The notes: a model not told the origin generated them from the sequence alone. Shown: positions 1-10,833, numbered from the stretch's first letter. The stretch is DNA of 64,000 bases from Microglena sp. YARC (GCA_022414725.1 CM039464.1:22210557-22274556); one strand, 5' to 3'. Translations and numbers: made by a program.

Positions 1-685
1 TCCACTCATGTCTTGGGTCACGTGCTTGGGCAGTCCAATCCTCCCTCGATTGAAGTGCAATGAGATGTCATATACATTAGCACATCTTGCTCTTAGATAT
101 CTGGGTTTTGTGTTCAGGAACGGGCCAACAAGTCAATGAGGGAGTGTTTATCGGCCCATCCTAACAGTTCGGAATAAACAATCGTCATTATTTTAGCTGC
201 TTAGCTTCGATTGGAATGTAATATGCACATGTGTAATATCTGTGTGTATGCATGCCATATCAGTGCATCACATAGCTTCACAAATTCTTTAATGTAGAGT
301 AAGTTCTTGACACATTTACAAAATAGTGGTATTGATGGTCGTGGGTTCAGATGGGGTGCGGTGGGAAGGAAGGTGAAGGTAGGTTATGGTAGTGGTAACA
401 CCTACTTTGATCTGTTCGGGATTCTCGACTTCTTGTGCGCCCTCAGCAGGAGCCAATGCTGAGAAGGGTGCAAAGCAGAAGGGTCTCAGAGTAATCCTGT
501 CGTTCTCCTTTTCTTTGAAACCGTCTGCAGGAAGCGCAGAAGGGGAGGTGAGCAGGAGGATGTCAAGGCACTCTGCATAATGCCCAGAGTGTAAGTATCG
601 ATCACCAGAAGCAACATGCAACCAAAGTATCTGCAGGGTAGACGGCATGGTGGGGTGGGGTGGGGTGGGGCAGGGCAGGGCAGGG
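1..685. other. No gene recognised
   Basis: I see no convincing coding region, RNA gene or transposon terminus here. Reading frames at 316-648 and 386-580 overlap on opposite strands and have no recognisable motif. The last 40 bases run into a G-rich degenerate form of the pentamer satellite that follows. Confidence 0.5.
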
Positions 686-1241
686 TAGGGTAGGGTAGGG
701 TAGGGTAGGGTAGGGTAGGTAGGGTAGGGTAGGGTAGGGTAGGGTAGGGTAGGGTAGGGTAGGGTAGGGTAGGGTAGGGTAGGGTAGGGTAGGGTAGGGT
801 AGGGTAGGGTAGGGTAGGGTAGGGTAGGGTAGGGTAGGGTAGGGTAGGGTAGGGTAGGGTAGGGTAGGGTAGGGTAGGGTAGGGGTAGGGTAGGGTAGGG
901 TAGGGTAGGGTAGGGTAGGGTAGGGTAGGGTAGGGTAGGGTAGGGTAGGGTAGGGTAGGGTAGGGTAGGGTAGGGTAGGGTAGGGTAGGTAGGGTAGGGT
1001 AGGGTAGGGTAGGGTAGGGTAGGGTAGGGTAGGGTAGGGTAGGGTAGGGTAGGGTAGGGTAGGGTAGGGTAGGGTAGGGTAGGGTAGGGTAGGGTAGGGT
1101 AGGTAGGGTAGGGTAGGGTAGGGTAGGGTAGGGTAGGGTAGGGCAGGGTAGGGTAGGGTAGCGTAGGGTAGGGTAGGTAGGGTAGGGTAGGGTAGGGTAG
1201 GGTAGGGTAGGGTAGGGTAGGGTAGGGTAGGGTAGGGTAGG
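686..1241 (+). repeat. TAGGG pentanucleotide satellite
   Basis: About 110 head-to-tail copies of TAGGG, interrupted by a few 4-base units (AGGT), one unit with an extra G near 882 and rare point changes near 1143 and 1162. The G-rich strand is the plus strand. Long open frames across it on the minus strand (a PTLPY repeat) are products of the 5-bp period and are not genes. The unit resembles telomeric DNA but lacks the T run of green-plant repeats, so I call it a satellite. Confidence 0.97.
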
Positions 1242-1245
1242 GCAG

Positions 1246-1880
1246 AAGAGGGGGGCTCGACCTTGGAAACTACCATTTGTCACCCAACCTTGTCCTCACC
1301 AAAAACTGCAGGGCCTCTTTCCGACAAAGACACACCGTAGTTCATATTTACACCATCAAGATGCATGGCTACCTGCAGCATGGAGGGAAATCATGGCAAC
1401 AAAGCTCATTAGTCAAACACTTCAGAGCTACGTTTTAATTTCTTCACCTAGATTACACAGAGGACATGTCCTCTACGCACAAACCTGTTTGATCTATCCA
1501 GTATATCTGGCTAGCTCAGGATCTGCAACCAACACATACTAAATACCTGAATGATACAATAGTACAGATTTCTGCTCATGTAAGAGGTCAAAAGTAATCT
1601 TAGCGTCGCCAACAAGGGACACAGTCCCACAGGACATGGTTTTGATGGAATTCCAGGTGTGCTGAATACCAGTGACGTACAAGGAGTTCCTGGCTGGTCT
1701 CAACAGCCACGCTTTGTTGCTGAGAAATCTTGACGTTGAACTCAACGCCAGGTCTCGCAACAACGTAGACCTTCCCATTGTGTACGATCTCGGGGAGCGC
1801 AGCTCCAGACGCTCGATCCACGAGCTGAAAGTGCCGTCGATGCGCATAGCCTTGAGTAGACAGAAGAAGGGGAAAACAAG
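1246..1880. other. No gene recognised
   Basis: Mixed-composition sequence. Overlapping frames at 1539-1961 (minus) and 1672-2064 (plus) lie on opposite strands, and the second runs straight into the repeat copy at 1917-2083. Neither shows a domain I recognise. Confidence 0.4.
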
Positions 1881-1923
1881 TCCTAGGCAGCGTCGCAAGC
1901 GACGCGGGAAATCGGCGGAGAGA
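1881..1923 (+). repeat. Partial copy of a dispersed repeat with a 16-bp palindrome
   Basis: The sequence GCGTCGCAAGCGACGC at 1890-1905 is an inverted repeat with 7-base arms. It is followed by GGGAAATCGGCGGAGAG. The same block occurs at 49850 (plus), at 31487-31502 (minus) and, decayed, at 63729, so it belongs to a repeat family. This copy keeps only the first 40 or so bases. Confidence 0.7.
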
Positions 1924-2083
1924 ATTGCGAGAGATCTGAAGCAACCATATTTACGGAACAAGACAAGGCAAGTCGATAACCAATTCAGCTATCGTTACAC
2001 ACCAGCAACCGTTTATTACAACTCAGCAATTGTCATCTCTCAGTTCTCCGGTATCAAATCATGATTTGACGTTCATAAGTGTT
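1917..2083 (+). repeat. Left arm of inverted flanking repeat
   Basis: This stretch is matched in inverse orientation by 15056-15240. Shared landmarks in order are AGATCTG, CCATATTTACG, GACAAGGC, CGATAACCAA, CGTTACA, CCAGCAAC, TTACAACTCA and TGTCATCTC. The two arms lie immediately outside the two ends of the tyrosine-recombinase element. Either the element inserted at the centre of a pre-existing palindrome or these are outer terminal repeats of it. Confidence 0.75.
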
Positions 2084-2088
2084 ATGCT

Positions 2089-2236
2089 TGTGTGCTTGAA
2101 TGTCAATCTTTGACACCTGTAACTAATCAACGACTAATCAACTTGAAGACCTAATGTGTCAGCACGGCGTTAATGGCTGGCGTGTGGGCTTACCCTTCGG
2201 GGTACGGAGGTCGTACTCTTAGGTGCAGTTGAGCCC
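2089..2236 (+). repeat. Split direct repeat A1
   Basis: 148 bp, matching A2 at 4029-4176 with about two substitutions seen by eye (near 2144 and 2202). It begins TGTGTGCTTGAATGTCAA and ends GAGCCC. It is the left boundary of the recombinase element. Confidence 0.9.
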
Positions 2237-2300
2237 CTATCTAAAGTGGGTAGCGCGTGCTGAGTGTTTGATGAATGATTGAACGGTTCGATGCTTGTGT

Positions 2301-3689
2301 ATGTGTTCAGGTTGTGCGGAGCCTGCGCCGCGTCGTGCCCGTCCTTTTGACGGCTTCTTACCTGAGTGTGTGGAGGAGCGGATGCAGCCGCACGTTGGCG
2401 GGGGCTTACCGGATTTTGATGAAGCAGCTGCGGCCGGATTGTTTGGTGGTTCTGATGAGGGTAGCGGGCGGTTGGGAGCAGCTCCTTTTGATGGCTTCTT
2501 GCGACGCTGTGTAGAGGAGCGTTTGCAGCCGCGCGAGCGTGGAGCAGGAAACCAGTATGATTTGGGGGCTGCAGCTGGCATGTATGAGGGCGCCTTGAGG
2601 CGGGCGTCCAGTGTTATGGAGCAGTCGGTGACAGACCGTACTGCTAAGCGGACTCGCTCTATTGGGGAGGAGTTTCAGTGGTGGTTGAGGCAGCTGCCTC
2701 CCGGCTATCCGAATACGCTGATGGTTGCTAGGCCTGAGGAGGTGCTGGTTTTCTTTGAGGAGTATTACATCTGGGAACACGGTGCTTCGTCCGTGGGAGC
2801 CGGCGGGCGTCTACAGTCGACTCCTTCCTCTATTGCTTGTGCGGTGTGGCATCTGTCTAGCTTGATGCAGTTGATTGGACGGCGAGGACCGTATGATGCT
2901 ATGACTGGGGTGGGTAACCCTTGCGACAGCTTTGAGGTTAGGAAGTATGTTGCTGGTTATAAGAGGAGTATGTGGGCTGCGGGTTACCAGGAGGATGCTG
3001 CTGTTCCTTTGGATGAGAAGAAGGTATTAGCCTTGCTCAGTGATTTGGATGGGCAGTGGTACGCTGAGCCTGATGAGTTTCAGAGGTTGATGGTGGAGCG
3101 GGATGCTGTGATGATGTTGTACCTGTGGTATAGTGGCATGCGTGGCCATGATGGAGGGCACTTGAGTCTGCTGGATTTGCATGATGGTAACCACCGTGCT
3201 GTGTTTCCTCGAGGATACGTATCCGGAGCTAGGTTGCCTGACCCTTTGGTGATACTAGCTACTCGTGGTACGAAGACTAATAAGCGGTCAAGGATTCATC
3301 AGGACCCAATTGCTATGTCTTCTGGGGGTCCAATCGAGCTGGACTTGCGAAGTCGGTTAGAGGTTTTCCTGTATCACTGTTATGTGGCAGGGCATGGGGT
3401 GACTGATTTCATCTTTCGACCCATGGCTCCCAACAAGCGCTCCTTCAGTGAGGTGCCGTACAGCTCCTCAGCTTTTACACACATGTTGGAGCGGGGTTTG
3501 GATTATATGGGACAGGATGAGGGAGAAACTAGTCACAGTTTTCACCGGGGATCCATGCAGCATGCTTATGCCACTTGTGGGCTGGTTGGGGCATCTCTAC
3601 AAGTGCATGTGAAGAGCCCTGAGATTTTGTGGAGGTATTTGGACACCCGTCTTGGCAAGAACTCTAGGAGGGTCAAGAGCAGGACCTGA
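2301..3689 (+). CDS. Tyrosine recombinase (integrase) of the DIRS-like element
   Basis: A tyrosine recombinase would insert the circular DNA copy of the element into the chromosome. The ATG at 2301 gives 462 residues. The N-terminal part has two related segments, PFDGFLPECVEERMQP and PFDGFLRRCVEERLQP, suggesting an internal duplication. The catalytic domain fits the family. Box I has R281 in YSGMRGHDGG. Box II is HSFHRGS, with H412, H415 and R416. The nucleophile is Y446 in WRYLDTR near the C-terminus. Box II departs from the usual HxxR spacing by one residue, which could impair catalysis. The frame is otherwise intact. The gene sits between repeats A1 and B1, opposite in strand to gag and RT. 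Confidence 0.85.
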   Translation: MCSGCAEPAPRRARPFDGFLPECVEERMQPHVGGGLPDFDEAAAAGLFGGSDEGSGRLGAAPFDGFLRRCVEERLQPRERGAGNQYDLGAAAGMYEGALRRASSVMEQSVTDRTAKRTRSIGEEFQWWLRQLPPGYPNTLMVARPEEVLVFFEEYYIWEHGASSVGAGGRLQSTPSSIACAVWHLSSLMQLIGRRGPYDAMTGVGNPCDSFEVRKYVAGYKRSMWAAGYQEDAAVPLDEKKVLALLSDLDGQWYAEPDEFQRLMVERDAVMMLYLWYSGMRGHDGGHLSLLDLHDGNHRAVFPRGYVSGARLPDPLVILATRGTKTNKRSRIHQDPIAMSSGGPIELDLRSRLEVFLYHCYVAGHGVTDFIFRPMAPNKRSFSEVPYSSSAFTHMLERGLDYMGQDEGETSHSFHRGSMQHAYATCGLVGASLQVHVKSPEILWRYLDTRLGKNSRRVKSRT

Positions 3690-3850
3690 ATTTTGCAACT
3701 CATTTTTAAAAGATGCTAGTGGAGGCAAGTTGGCCTGTAGGGTCGGACTATGACTTTAGTTGGTATGTTTTGGAGTAGTTTTTTTTTTTTTTTTTGGTTT
3801 GTCCAGATTGTTGGTGGCGTTGAAGACACCTTGGGAAAGGGTGGGAGGGT
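3690..3850. other. Recombinase 3' region
   Basis: Short non-coding stretch with a T run (3778-3796) between the recombinase stop codon and repeat B1. It may contain the 3' end of the recombinase transcript, but no signal is diagnostic. Confidence 0.4.
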
Positions 3851-4031
3851 GTTTTTTCTCTTTCGATTTTTCAAACTGTTGCTTCAAAAGAATGATCTCA
3901 AACGCAAAGTCGTGACTGATAAAACTTTTACAGTCTGACGTGGACAACTAACTCAACTCAACTCCGGCCGAGTCACATCTGACTTGGCCGCTCCGACATC
4001 AATTTATGACTTGACATTCAGAACAAAGTGT
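3851..4031 (+). repeat. Split direct repeat B1
   Basis: 181 bp, apparently identical by eye to B2 at 14874-15054. It begins GTTTTTTCTCTTTCG and ends GAACAAAGTGT. It joins directly to A2 with a 3-base overlap. Confidence 0.9.
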
Positions 4032-4176
4032 GTGCTTGAATGTCAATCTTTGACACCTGTAACTAATCAACGACTAATCAACTTAAAGACCTAATGTGTC
4101 AGCACGGCGTTAATGGCTGGCGTGTGGGCTTGCCCTTCGGGGTACGGAGGTCGTACTCTTAGGTGCAGTTGAGCCC
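4029..4176 (+). repeat. Split direct repeat A2
   Basis: 148-bp partner of A1. The B1/A2 junction has arms TTGACATTC (4011-4019) and GAATGTCAA (4038-4046) around an 18-bp spacer, the form expected of a tyrosine-recombinase site. Confidence 0.9.
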
Positions 4177-4410
4177 AAGGATAACTGGCTCAGCCAGTGG
4201 CCGGGTGCTAGGAAGTAGGGATTTTGCTTCCCAAGTGTACAACTAGCTCCGCTAGGGGGAATTATTTTACTGAAAGAAAGAAGTAGTTATGGGTCTCCCG
4301 TCTCCAGGCGGGCTTGACGAAGGAGGTCCTGCCTGTGTGCTCTAGTGAGCATGTTGTGTGAAGTGGGTGGTGGCGGCACTGGTGGTGTCCAAGGTGGAGG
4401 GTGTGGCAGG
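4177..4410 (-). other. Interior of the recombinase element, left of the LTR insertion
   Basis: This sequence continued into 11063 onward before the LTR element inserted. A minus-strand frame crosses it (4262-4453) but has no recognisable domain. The last five bases, GCAGG (4406-4410), are the left copy of the LTR element's target duplication. Confidence 0.6.
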
Positions 4411-4630
4411 TGTTATTGTCCGTCGAGTCGGACACTGAGTTGGCATAGTGCACGCGTGGTCCTGTGGCTCCAGGACCCGGGTTGCCTGCCGCCGGGCCAT
4501 AGGCTAGCTATGGCCCGCACGTGTCTTCGGAACCTTCCTGAAGACTTCCTTTTCTATATAGCCGCACGAGTTGCGATGATAAGCTATCTGCTCTTTAGTC
4601 TTCATTGTGCAACAACTCTATCGATTGAAA
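4411..4630 (+). repeat. 5' LTR of the Copia-like element
   Basis: Starts TGTTATTGTCCG and ends TCGATTGAAA, so the 3' terminus is not the usual CA. A TATA-like sequence, TTCTATATAG, lies near 4551 and could serve as the promoter. The boundary is fixed by the match to the 3' LTR and by the GCAGG duplication. Confidence 0.9.
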
Positions 4631-4985
4631 GGTTATCGGCCCGACCGCTACCCGCAGACAGCGCCCCTGTGCCCGTGCCAAGTGGATCTTCAGCCCTGCA
4701 CAAGGTGACAGTTTTCCCTCAGACTAGCTCGACGGCTTGAAAACTGCTTTTGGCCCTGGATTGTCTACGTATTCACGTAAGAAATCTAACCTGCGCTGCC
4801 TCGCCTACTCCCCACACAACTCTCCCGTTGTCTCTACCATCCGTCACCGACGAAACGTAGACGCAGTCCAGGAGTCTGAGTAGATCTTCGACGTGAGTTG
4901 CAAACTCATCAGATCACACACAGCGTTGCGCAATCCCACAAGGATTGCTTGTGCCACGGAGTATCAACCCTGCACACCCTCGAAG

Positions 4986-5024
<39 letters not shown>

Positions 5025-5251
5025 ATTCCGTCACCCATACCCCACTTCCTGCTACTATCTCCACCATTACAGACCAACAAGACCCATTTGGTTCCCCCTT
5101 TGTTGTCACCACTCCATCACCACTACCTCCGAATCGCACACCAAAGACTGAAGTCCGACAAGCTTCACACCCGGATTACCCACAGGCCGGTTTATTAACC
5201 CGGTGTATGTGAAGATCAAGACCCCAAGACCCCAGCGCCGCGACAGACACC
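4631..5251 (+). other. Leader of the Copia-like element with poly(C) tract
   Basis: Untranslated leader between the LTR and gag. A run of about 36 C residues lies at 4988-5023. No clear tRNA primer-binding site with a TGG start directly follows the LTR. Several proline-rich frames across the C run are artefacts of composition. Confidence 0.6.
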
Positions 5252-6376
5252 ATGGCAACTCCAGCCAAGCTCCCTGCACTTGTCTTCGACGGCACACCTG
5301 CTGTCCCATGGCACAAGATTGGACCCTTCCTTCTCCGCCACCTCAGGTCCCACCCGGGGTGCATCTCCGTTGCCATTGAGGCAGCGAAGGACGTTGTCCC
5401 CGCAAATGAGCCAGCAGATGCCGACGGATACCCGCTGGAGGAGTCTCACTACCCGAATGTGGACAATGCTAATGCAGCTATTGCGGCTCGTGCTGTTCCC
5501 TACCCAATCAACATGGTAAAGAACGCTGTTGCACTGAATGAGATCCTCAAGCATTGTTCTGAACCCATCCAACAGGCCGTCCTAGCTAACACTAACGTTG
5601 CTGCTAAAGCCTACAGGTTTCTCAAGACCTCATATGGAGAGAGGAACTCTGACCTTGAGACAGGGGCAATGAGATCCATGTATAACCTCAGCATGACAAC
5701 TACTGAGCCACTACAAACCTACCTCTCTCGCAGTTATGAACTCTATACCCTGCTTCCCCAAGTGAATGGGGTCAGCAACACCTCCATCCCTGCATTCCTC
5801 AGCATAATTGTTCAAGGACTTGCACCTCGTCCAGAATACAATGGATTCAGGTTTTCCTTTCACAACTGTGCATGCCCTGATTTTGCCTCTTTTCAGATCC
5901 AGATCATCAGGTACCAGGTGTCTAACCAGATCTCTGACTCCAGCATCTCTCCAGAAGAGACTGCGCACATGGCAGCTGCTGCTTTCCAAGGCCGCCCAAG
6001 AAAGGACCGTCTCCCATCTACCCAGATGACATGCTGGAACTGCAATGGCTATGGGCACAACTCAATCACTTGCCCTAGCCCCCCAACAGAGCTGAAGTAC
6101 AGGCCACCACCGTTCTCCTCCACATCTGCACGTCGAGGATCTTCATCACCACCCAAGGATGCAGCCAAGAGGTCATCCAGCAAGTCCAAGTCTCCTAGGA
6201 GAGACAGCAGAGCATCTGCCAGAGGCACCAGAGGACGCCGTGACAGACGTGGGCATGCCCATGTTGCAGATGATGACTGTTCCACCTCCCAGTCCACAAC
6301 GGACAATGAGGATGAGCACAACTTCATGGCCTTAACTTCTGATGACCCACAGCCCCTCCAGTTTGCAGACTCATGA
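5252..6376 (+). CDS. Gag-like protein with CCHC zinc knuckle
   Basis: A 374-residue frame starting at ATG 5252 and ending at TGA 6374-6376. It encodes a predicted capsid/nucleocapsid protein that would package the element's RNA in virus-like particles. A zinc knuckle of form CX2CX4HX4C (CWNCNGYGHNSITC) lies at residues 261-274. A Ser/Arg/Lys-rich tail follows (about residues 295-340), and the C-terminus is acidic. The upstream part has the general length of a Copia gag capsid region but is not close enough for me to align by eye. The frame is intact. Confidence 0.8.
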   Translation: MATPAKLPALVFDGTPAVPWHKIGPFLLRHLRSHPGCISVAIEAAKDVVPANEPADADGYPLEESHYPNVDNANAAIAARAVPYPINMVKNAVALNEILKHCSEPIQQAVLANTNVAAKAYRFLKTSYGERNSDLETGAMRSMYNLSMTTTEPLQTYLSRSYELYTLLPQVNGVSNTSIPAFLSIIVQGLAPRPEYNGFRFSFHNCACPDFASFQIQIIRYQVSNQISDSSISPEETAHMAAAAFQGRPRKDRLPSTQMTCWNCNGYGHNSITCPSPPTELKYRPPPFSSTSARRGSSSPPKDAAKRSSSKSKSPRRDSRASARGTRGRRDRRGHAHVADDDCSTSQSTTDNEDEHNFMALTSDDPQPLQFADS

Positions 6377-7200
6377 GGCAAGTCCAAACCCCTGTCTGAC
6401 CCACATGCTCCCATGGATGACACTGCTTTCCCTGGACCCACACCTGATCCTGATGCTTGCCATAGTAGGAGAGATGAGTCTATGCCAGCCCTAGTTACCA
6501 GTGATGGCACCTCTGATGATGATGATGATAAGGTTGCTCATGCCCAGTTCCAGACAGCCCTCCTAACAGAGTGGATTTTAGACTGTGCAGCCCACTCCCA
6601 CTGCACCAGTATGGTAACCCGTCCATCTTGCATGACATTCAGGATCTCCCCCAGCCTATTAGTCTCCACCTGGCAGACCTTGGAGCATCACCACTGCTCT
6701 GCCTCCAGAAAGGAAAAGCCAACATCAGGGGTCACCTTGGATCCATGATCACACTCAACGATGTGCTCCTTGCTCCACCCTTGACTGTGGTCAACATACT
6801 CAGTGTGCATGCAGCACACAAACTCTGCCCCAACCTCCAACTCCATGCATCTAGCGTTGCTGCTACACTCTCCCTCCCCACTGCCAAGGGCTCCAAGACT
6901 ATTCTCTTATGCCCTAAACAAAATGGCCTCTACATCACTAGCACCTCTAAGCCTCCCCCTTCCCTATACCCCTGTAATAATACCCTCCCTTCTGTCATCA
7001 TGATGGTCACCCAGCAAGACCCCAAGAACATCTGCTACAATGATGATGCTGCTGCCAGCTGCACCATTCCCCATGACACTGCCAGCAGCTCCAGCAGCCT
7101 ACCAGACCTGGTTTCTGCGAATGGTGAGGATGACATGCCTGACTTTGTTCAACCCATCATGCCCTCCATGATCCAGTCAGACATTGGGGGGGAATTCTCA

Positions 7201-9224
7201 CACTATGAATAAAACAGCATTTTACGAACTTGCTAATTCTCGGACAAGCATCGTAAAGTGAAAATCTACGAACCCCCCTCGTAATATGTCATGAGGACCC
7301 TTAGTAAAGTTTTGTCTATCATCTAAAGCATTTTACGAAGCCCAAATAGCAAATTACGAGGGGGGGTTCGTAGATCGAGAATCCTCATAGCCTGTTACGA
7401 AGCCTTTGATCAATTTACGAACTGGATTCATCCCCAACGCATTTTACGAAGCCTATGTAGCAAATTACGAACTGGATTCATCCCAAATTGGTACGAATTC
7501 TCCCAAAATCACGGAGAATTCGGAACTTAGCTTCGTAAAACATAGTACCCTGTACCCAAAACCCATTAATTCCAAGTCAAGACTCACTGACTCACTGACT
7601 CCCTAACTGATTGACTCACCGACTTACTAACTCAATGACTCACTGACACACTGGCTCACTAGCTCACTAGCTCCCTGAATGATTGACTCACTGTCTCACT
7701 GACTCTCTGGCTCACTGGCTCACTGACTGATTGACTCACTGACTCATTGACTCACTGACTCTCTAACTCACTGACTCACTGACCCACTGACTCACTAACT
7801 CACTGGCTCACTGGCTCGCTGACTCTCTAACTCAATGACTCACTGGCTCACTGGCTCACTGAATCACTGACTCACTGACTGATTGACTTACTGACTCTCT
7901 AACTCACTAACTCACTGACTGATTGACTCACTGACTCTCTAACTCATTGACTCTCTAACTCACTGACTGATTTACTCACCGACTCACTGACTCACTGACT
8001 CACTGACTCACTAAATGACTCATCGACTAACTGACTCACTGCCTCACTGATCAGTTAGTCATGACTCACTGACTCACTGACTCACTAACTCCATATGTCT
8101 TGTATGCTGCACACTCTGTCTTGTATGTTGCACCATGTGTCTTATATGCTGCACCATCTATCTGTCTCATCATCGTAATTGCTACCAAGTTAATGCTTGC
8201 TTGCTTTCTTGCTTGCTGAGTCGTTGATTATTCAAGTGGCTTGTGCTTGGTCAAGCAACTAATATTCTTCTAACTCCACCTCCTTCCTTTCATGCTGCTG
8301 CAGCTCCGGCAGGCAGTGACTTCCACATATTGCGGCATGGTGGACAAGGAGCAAGTCATCAGCAGGCTGGGATGAGTAGAGGGACAAGATCAAGAAGCCT
8401 GATATTGACACTGTACCTGCTGCTATCACTCATCATATAATAGTAGCTATAGCTAGACTAGCCAGTGGGGGTGGCAGGGGGGGGGACAGGGACAGAATAC
8501 AGACCATATAGCTAGTCAGAGCTCATCAGGGTACCCTGGTACTTATTATTTTAGTAGTCAGAGCACAGGGTACTCATACTTCTGATGAGTGCCATTTTTC
8601 TAGGCCCAATTCATGGGTACGATTTCTCCCACAAATGAGGAGAATTTGTAAATGGCCAAATTATAATAGCTATTGTTCATTATCACTTTTTTGAATTCGA
8701 ATTTTTCAGTCTTAAAAATCTCTGTAATTAAAACATTGCAATCCATCTATACATCTCGTATGATCCAAAGTCTCCAGTGCAAGCACTGCCTGAAAAAAAA
8801 AACGGGACCCAATCCGGGAAATACTCGGAACCTAACCTAGCCCGGAGCCCAGGTCCCGAATTTACAGAATAAGAAAAGGGTCGGTCCAGTATGAAATACT
8901 ACAATCCGGGACCAAATTCCCTGTACAATCCGGGACCAAATTCCCTGTATTCAAGGAGGGTTATTCCACGAAGGGTGCCCGGTATTTTACGAACCAGCAC
9001 CATTTAGTTTACGAACTATCAAATCCTACTTCGTAATAAAAGGGCGCCGGAATTTTACGAACTAGCTCCATTCAGTTTACGAACCATCAAATCCTAGTTC
9101 GTAAACCTTAAATTACGATGGGGTGTCCGAATTTTACGATACAGAGCCCAACATTTTACGAGGGGGGTTCGTAGAATTTTCCAAGCCAAATTCTAGTTCG
9201 TAGAATGCTGTTTTATTCATAGTG
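7201..9224. mobile_element. Non-autonomous CACTA (EnSpm-type) DNA transposon
   Basis: Terminal inverted repeats of about 28 bp start CACTATGAATAAAACAGCAT at the left end; the right end is its complement with one mismatch. The target duplication is TCA (7198-7200 and 9225-9227). A CACTA terminus plus a 3-bp duplication defines the superfamily. Subterminal regions hold many copies of TTTACGAA/TTCGTAA in both orientations, which in known CACTA elements are transposase-binding sites. There is no transposase frame, so mobility would depend on a partner elsewhere. The 2,024-bp length includes a central minisatellite. Confidence 0.93.
7570..8092 (+). repeat. ACTGACTC minisatellite inside the CACTA element
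   Basis: Degenerate tandem repeats of the 8-mer CTGACTCA with variants such as CTGGCTCA, CTAACTCA and CTGATTGA, about 60 units. It is interior to the transposon and non-coding. Confidence 0.9.
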
Positions 9225-10142
9225 TCACCACACCAACATGACCTGCTGGAAGATGACTTGTATACCACATCATCCCATGACTTCATCCCAGATACTGATT
9301 ACTCCACAGCCCCTAGCCAGCAGATGCCCACTGTTCCCCATGATGAGCTGTGTAACCTGACAGAAGCACAAGCCAGAAGAGAGATGGACCTCCTGCTGGA
9401 CCAAGCCAGAACCAGCTATGAAAGTCCCTATCCCATTGATGGACAGGGGTCCTGCACCCAACAGGAGCTATCCCAAGCCCTTAGATTTGACCAATGGATT
9501 CCCTCAGCTACCTCTCTCTCTCCTGATCAGCCCCTAGCCCATGTCAATATGAACACCCACCCAGTCCATTTCCTGAACAACTCTGGCCTCTCTAGGACCA
9601 AGTTTGGAACCCTGCTGAACACCCTCAACAATTCCCCTTCCTCCCTTAGAGCCTTCAGCATCAGACCTAGACAGCCTGTCCCTATCCTCATTGCCCAGCT
9701 ACCTACCAAGTTCCCTGCCCTTCTAGCTGCTGAAATGTCCAGGTTCCCCAGCAGACAGATGCACAACAGTCACTTCTCAGTCTGTGGACCCCTCCTCAAG
9801 CATGTCAACAGATTGCAACACATGGTACACATATACCCCACTGTCTCCACAGCTGCCAGGCCCACCATTCAGTGGGCCATATGCCTCCAAGCAGCTATGG
9901 TCCAAGCACATGCAAGGGTACGGGTTTCCTGGCCCAAGATGCTTATGCACCCCATCAGCTGTGTGTATCCTGGGGGCAGAGTAATGTGTGTCAACAACCT
10001 CAGCATGCACTGGAGCCCTATGGATTTCACATTCATCAACATGCTGGACACCCCAAAAATGTCTAGGAAATCTTTCTCCACCCTCCTGAAGAAACTCAAC
10101 ACCCAGCTGGACCTTGATGGTTACCCAGCATCTGGCACCTAA

Positions 10143-10833
10143 CTTGACCATAGTTGGCATTCTTGTTTTAGCCATGAACACTCTATCTAGGATTAATGTG
10201 ATGCACTGTACTTCCCCATGTACTGCTGTTTTCTTGTTCTTTAGTATCTCTCTCTTAAACTTCTACAGCATGTCTACAATTCTCTAATTTAGGGTAAACC
10301 CAAATTATGGGGGGGAATCAGTCCTATCTGATAGACATCCTGGCAGCCCCACTGGCAGCTACCTGGCAGCTTCCCCTGTGCCCCAGCCTGACCCCTAGGC
10401 TGCCATAACTCTTAAGCATAGTCCATAGCCTTCCATAAGTATTAATAGTCTTCTCTGAGTTAAAGCTACCTTATAGATGACTTTGGAAGTATCTCAGCAT
10501 ATCTCTCCATCTGGATTGATTACATGAGCCAGCGGGGGACGTCTACCTAAAAGAAGTTGCTTACAGCCAGTCAGTCCTTTATACTCCTAGTCCCTCTCAT
10601 GCCTTCCCCTGCAGCCTTCCTGGCCCCTAGCAAATATTGACCTAATGATCCCTGCTTTCAATGTGCCACACCCCTTTGGACTGTCCCAAACAATTTATTA
10701 TTTACAGTTCCTCTTGCCAGCCGTTAGCATATCTAATAGCCCTGTCAGCCTTTATACTCCTGTATTTTCTTTATGCCCCTCAGCTAATTCCAGGGATTCT
10801 TGTACCCAAGAATACCTTGAATTGGGGGGGGGG
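10143..10833 (+). other. 3' non-coding region and polypurine tract of the Copia-like element
   Basis: Follows the last stop codon. A G run directly precedes the 3' LTR (10824-10833) and fits a polypurine tract for plus-strand priming. A second purine run, ATGGGGGGGAA, lies near 10308 and might be a central tract. No gene is seen. Confidence 0.65.

Larger units (their letters stand above)
6413..10142 (+). pseudogene. Degenerate Copia pol-like frame split by a CACTA element
   Basis: The first frame (to 6748) contains WILDCAAHSHCT, resembling the Copia protease motif in which WILDSGASSHMT is typical; the Ser and Gly next to the Asp are changed. A shift of frame near 6600 leads into 6571-7200, with a gag-pre-integrase-like stretch (LNDVLLAPPL, then NGLYIT) and SDIGGEF, similar to the second catalytic Asp region of integrase. 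The first integrase Asp region and the zinc finger are missing. The CACTA insertion at 7201-9224 interrupts the frame after a TCA codon. Beyond it an open frame of about 305 codons continues (9228-10142) with no recognisable domain and no reverse transcriptase. This is either a decayed gene or a replacement of RT by unrelated sequence. Confidence 0.65.

Noticed and set aside
486..1283. Two long minus-strand frames encoding PTLPY repeats
   Set aside because: They follow from the 5-bp period of the TAGGG satellite, are open in several frames and have no other support.
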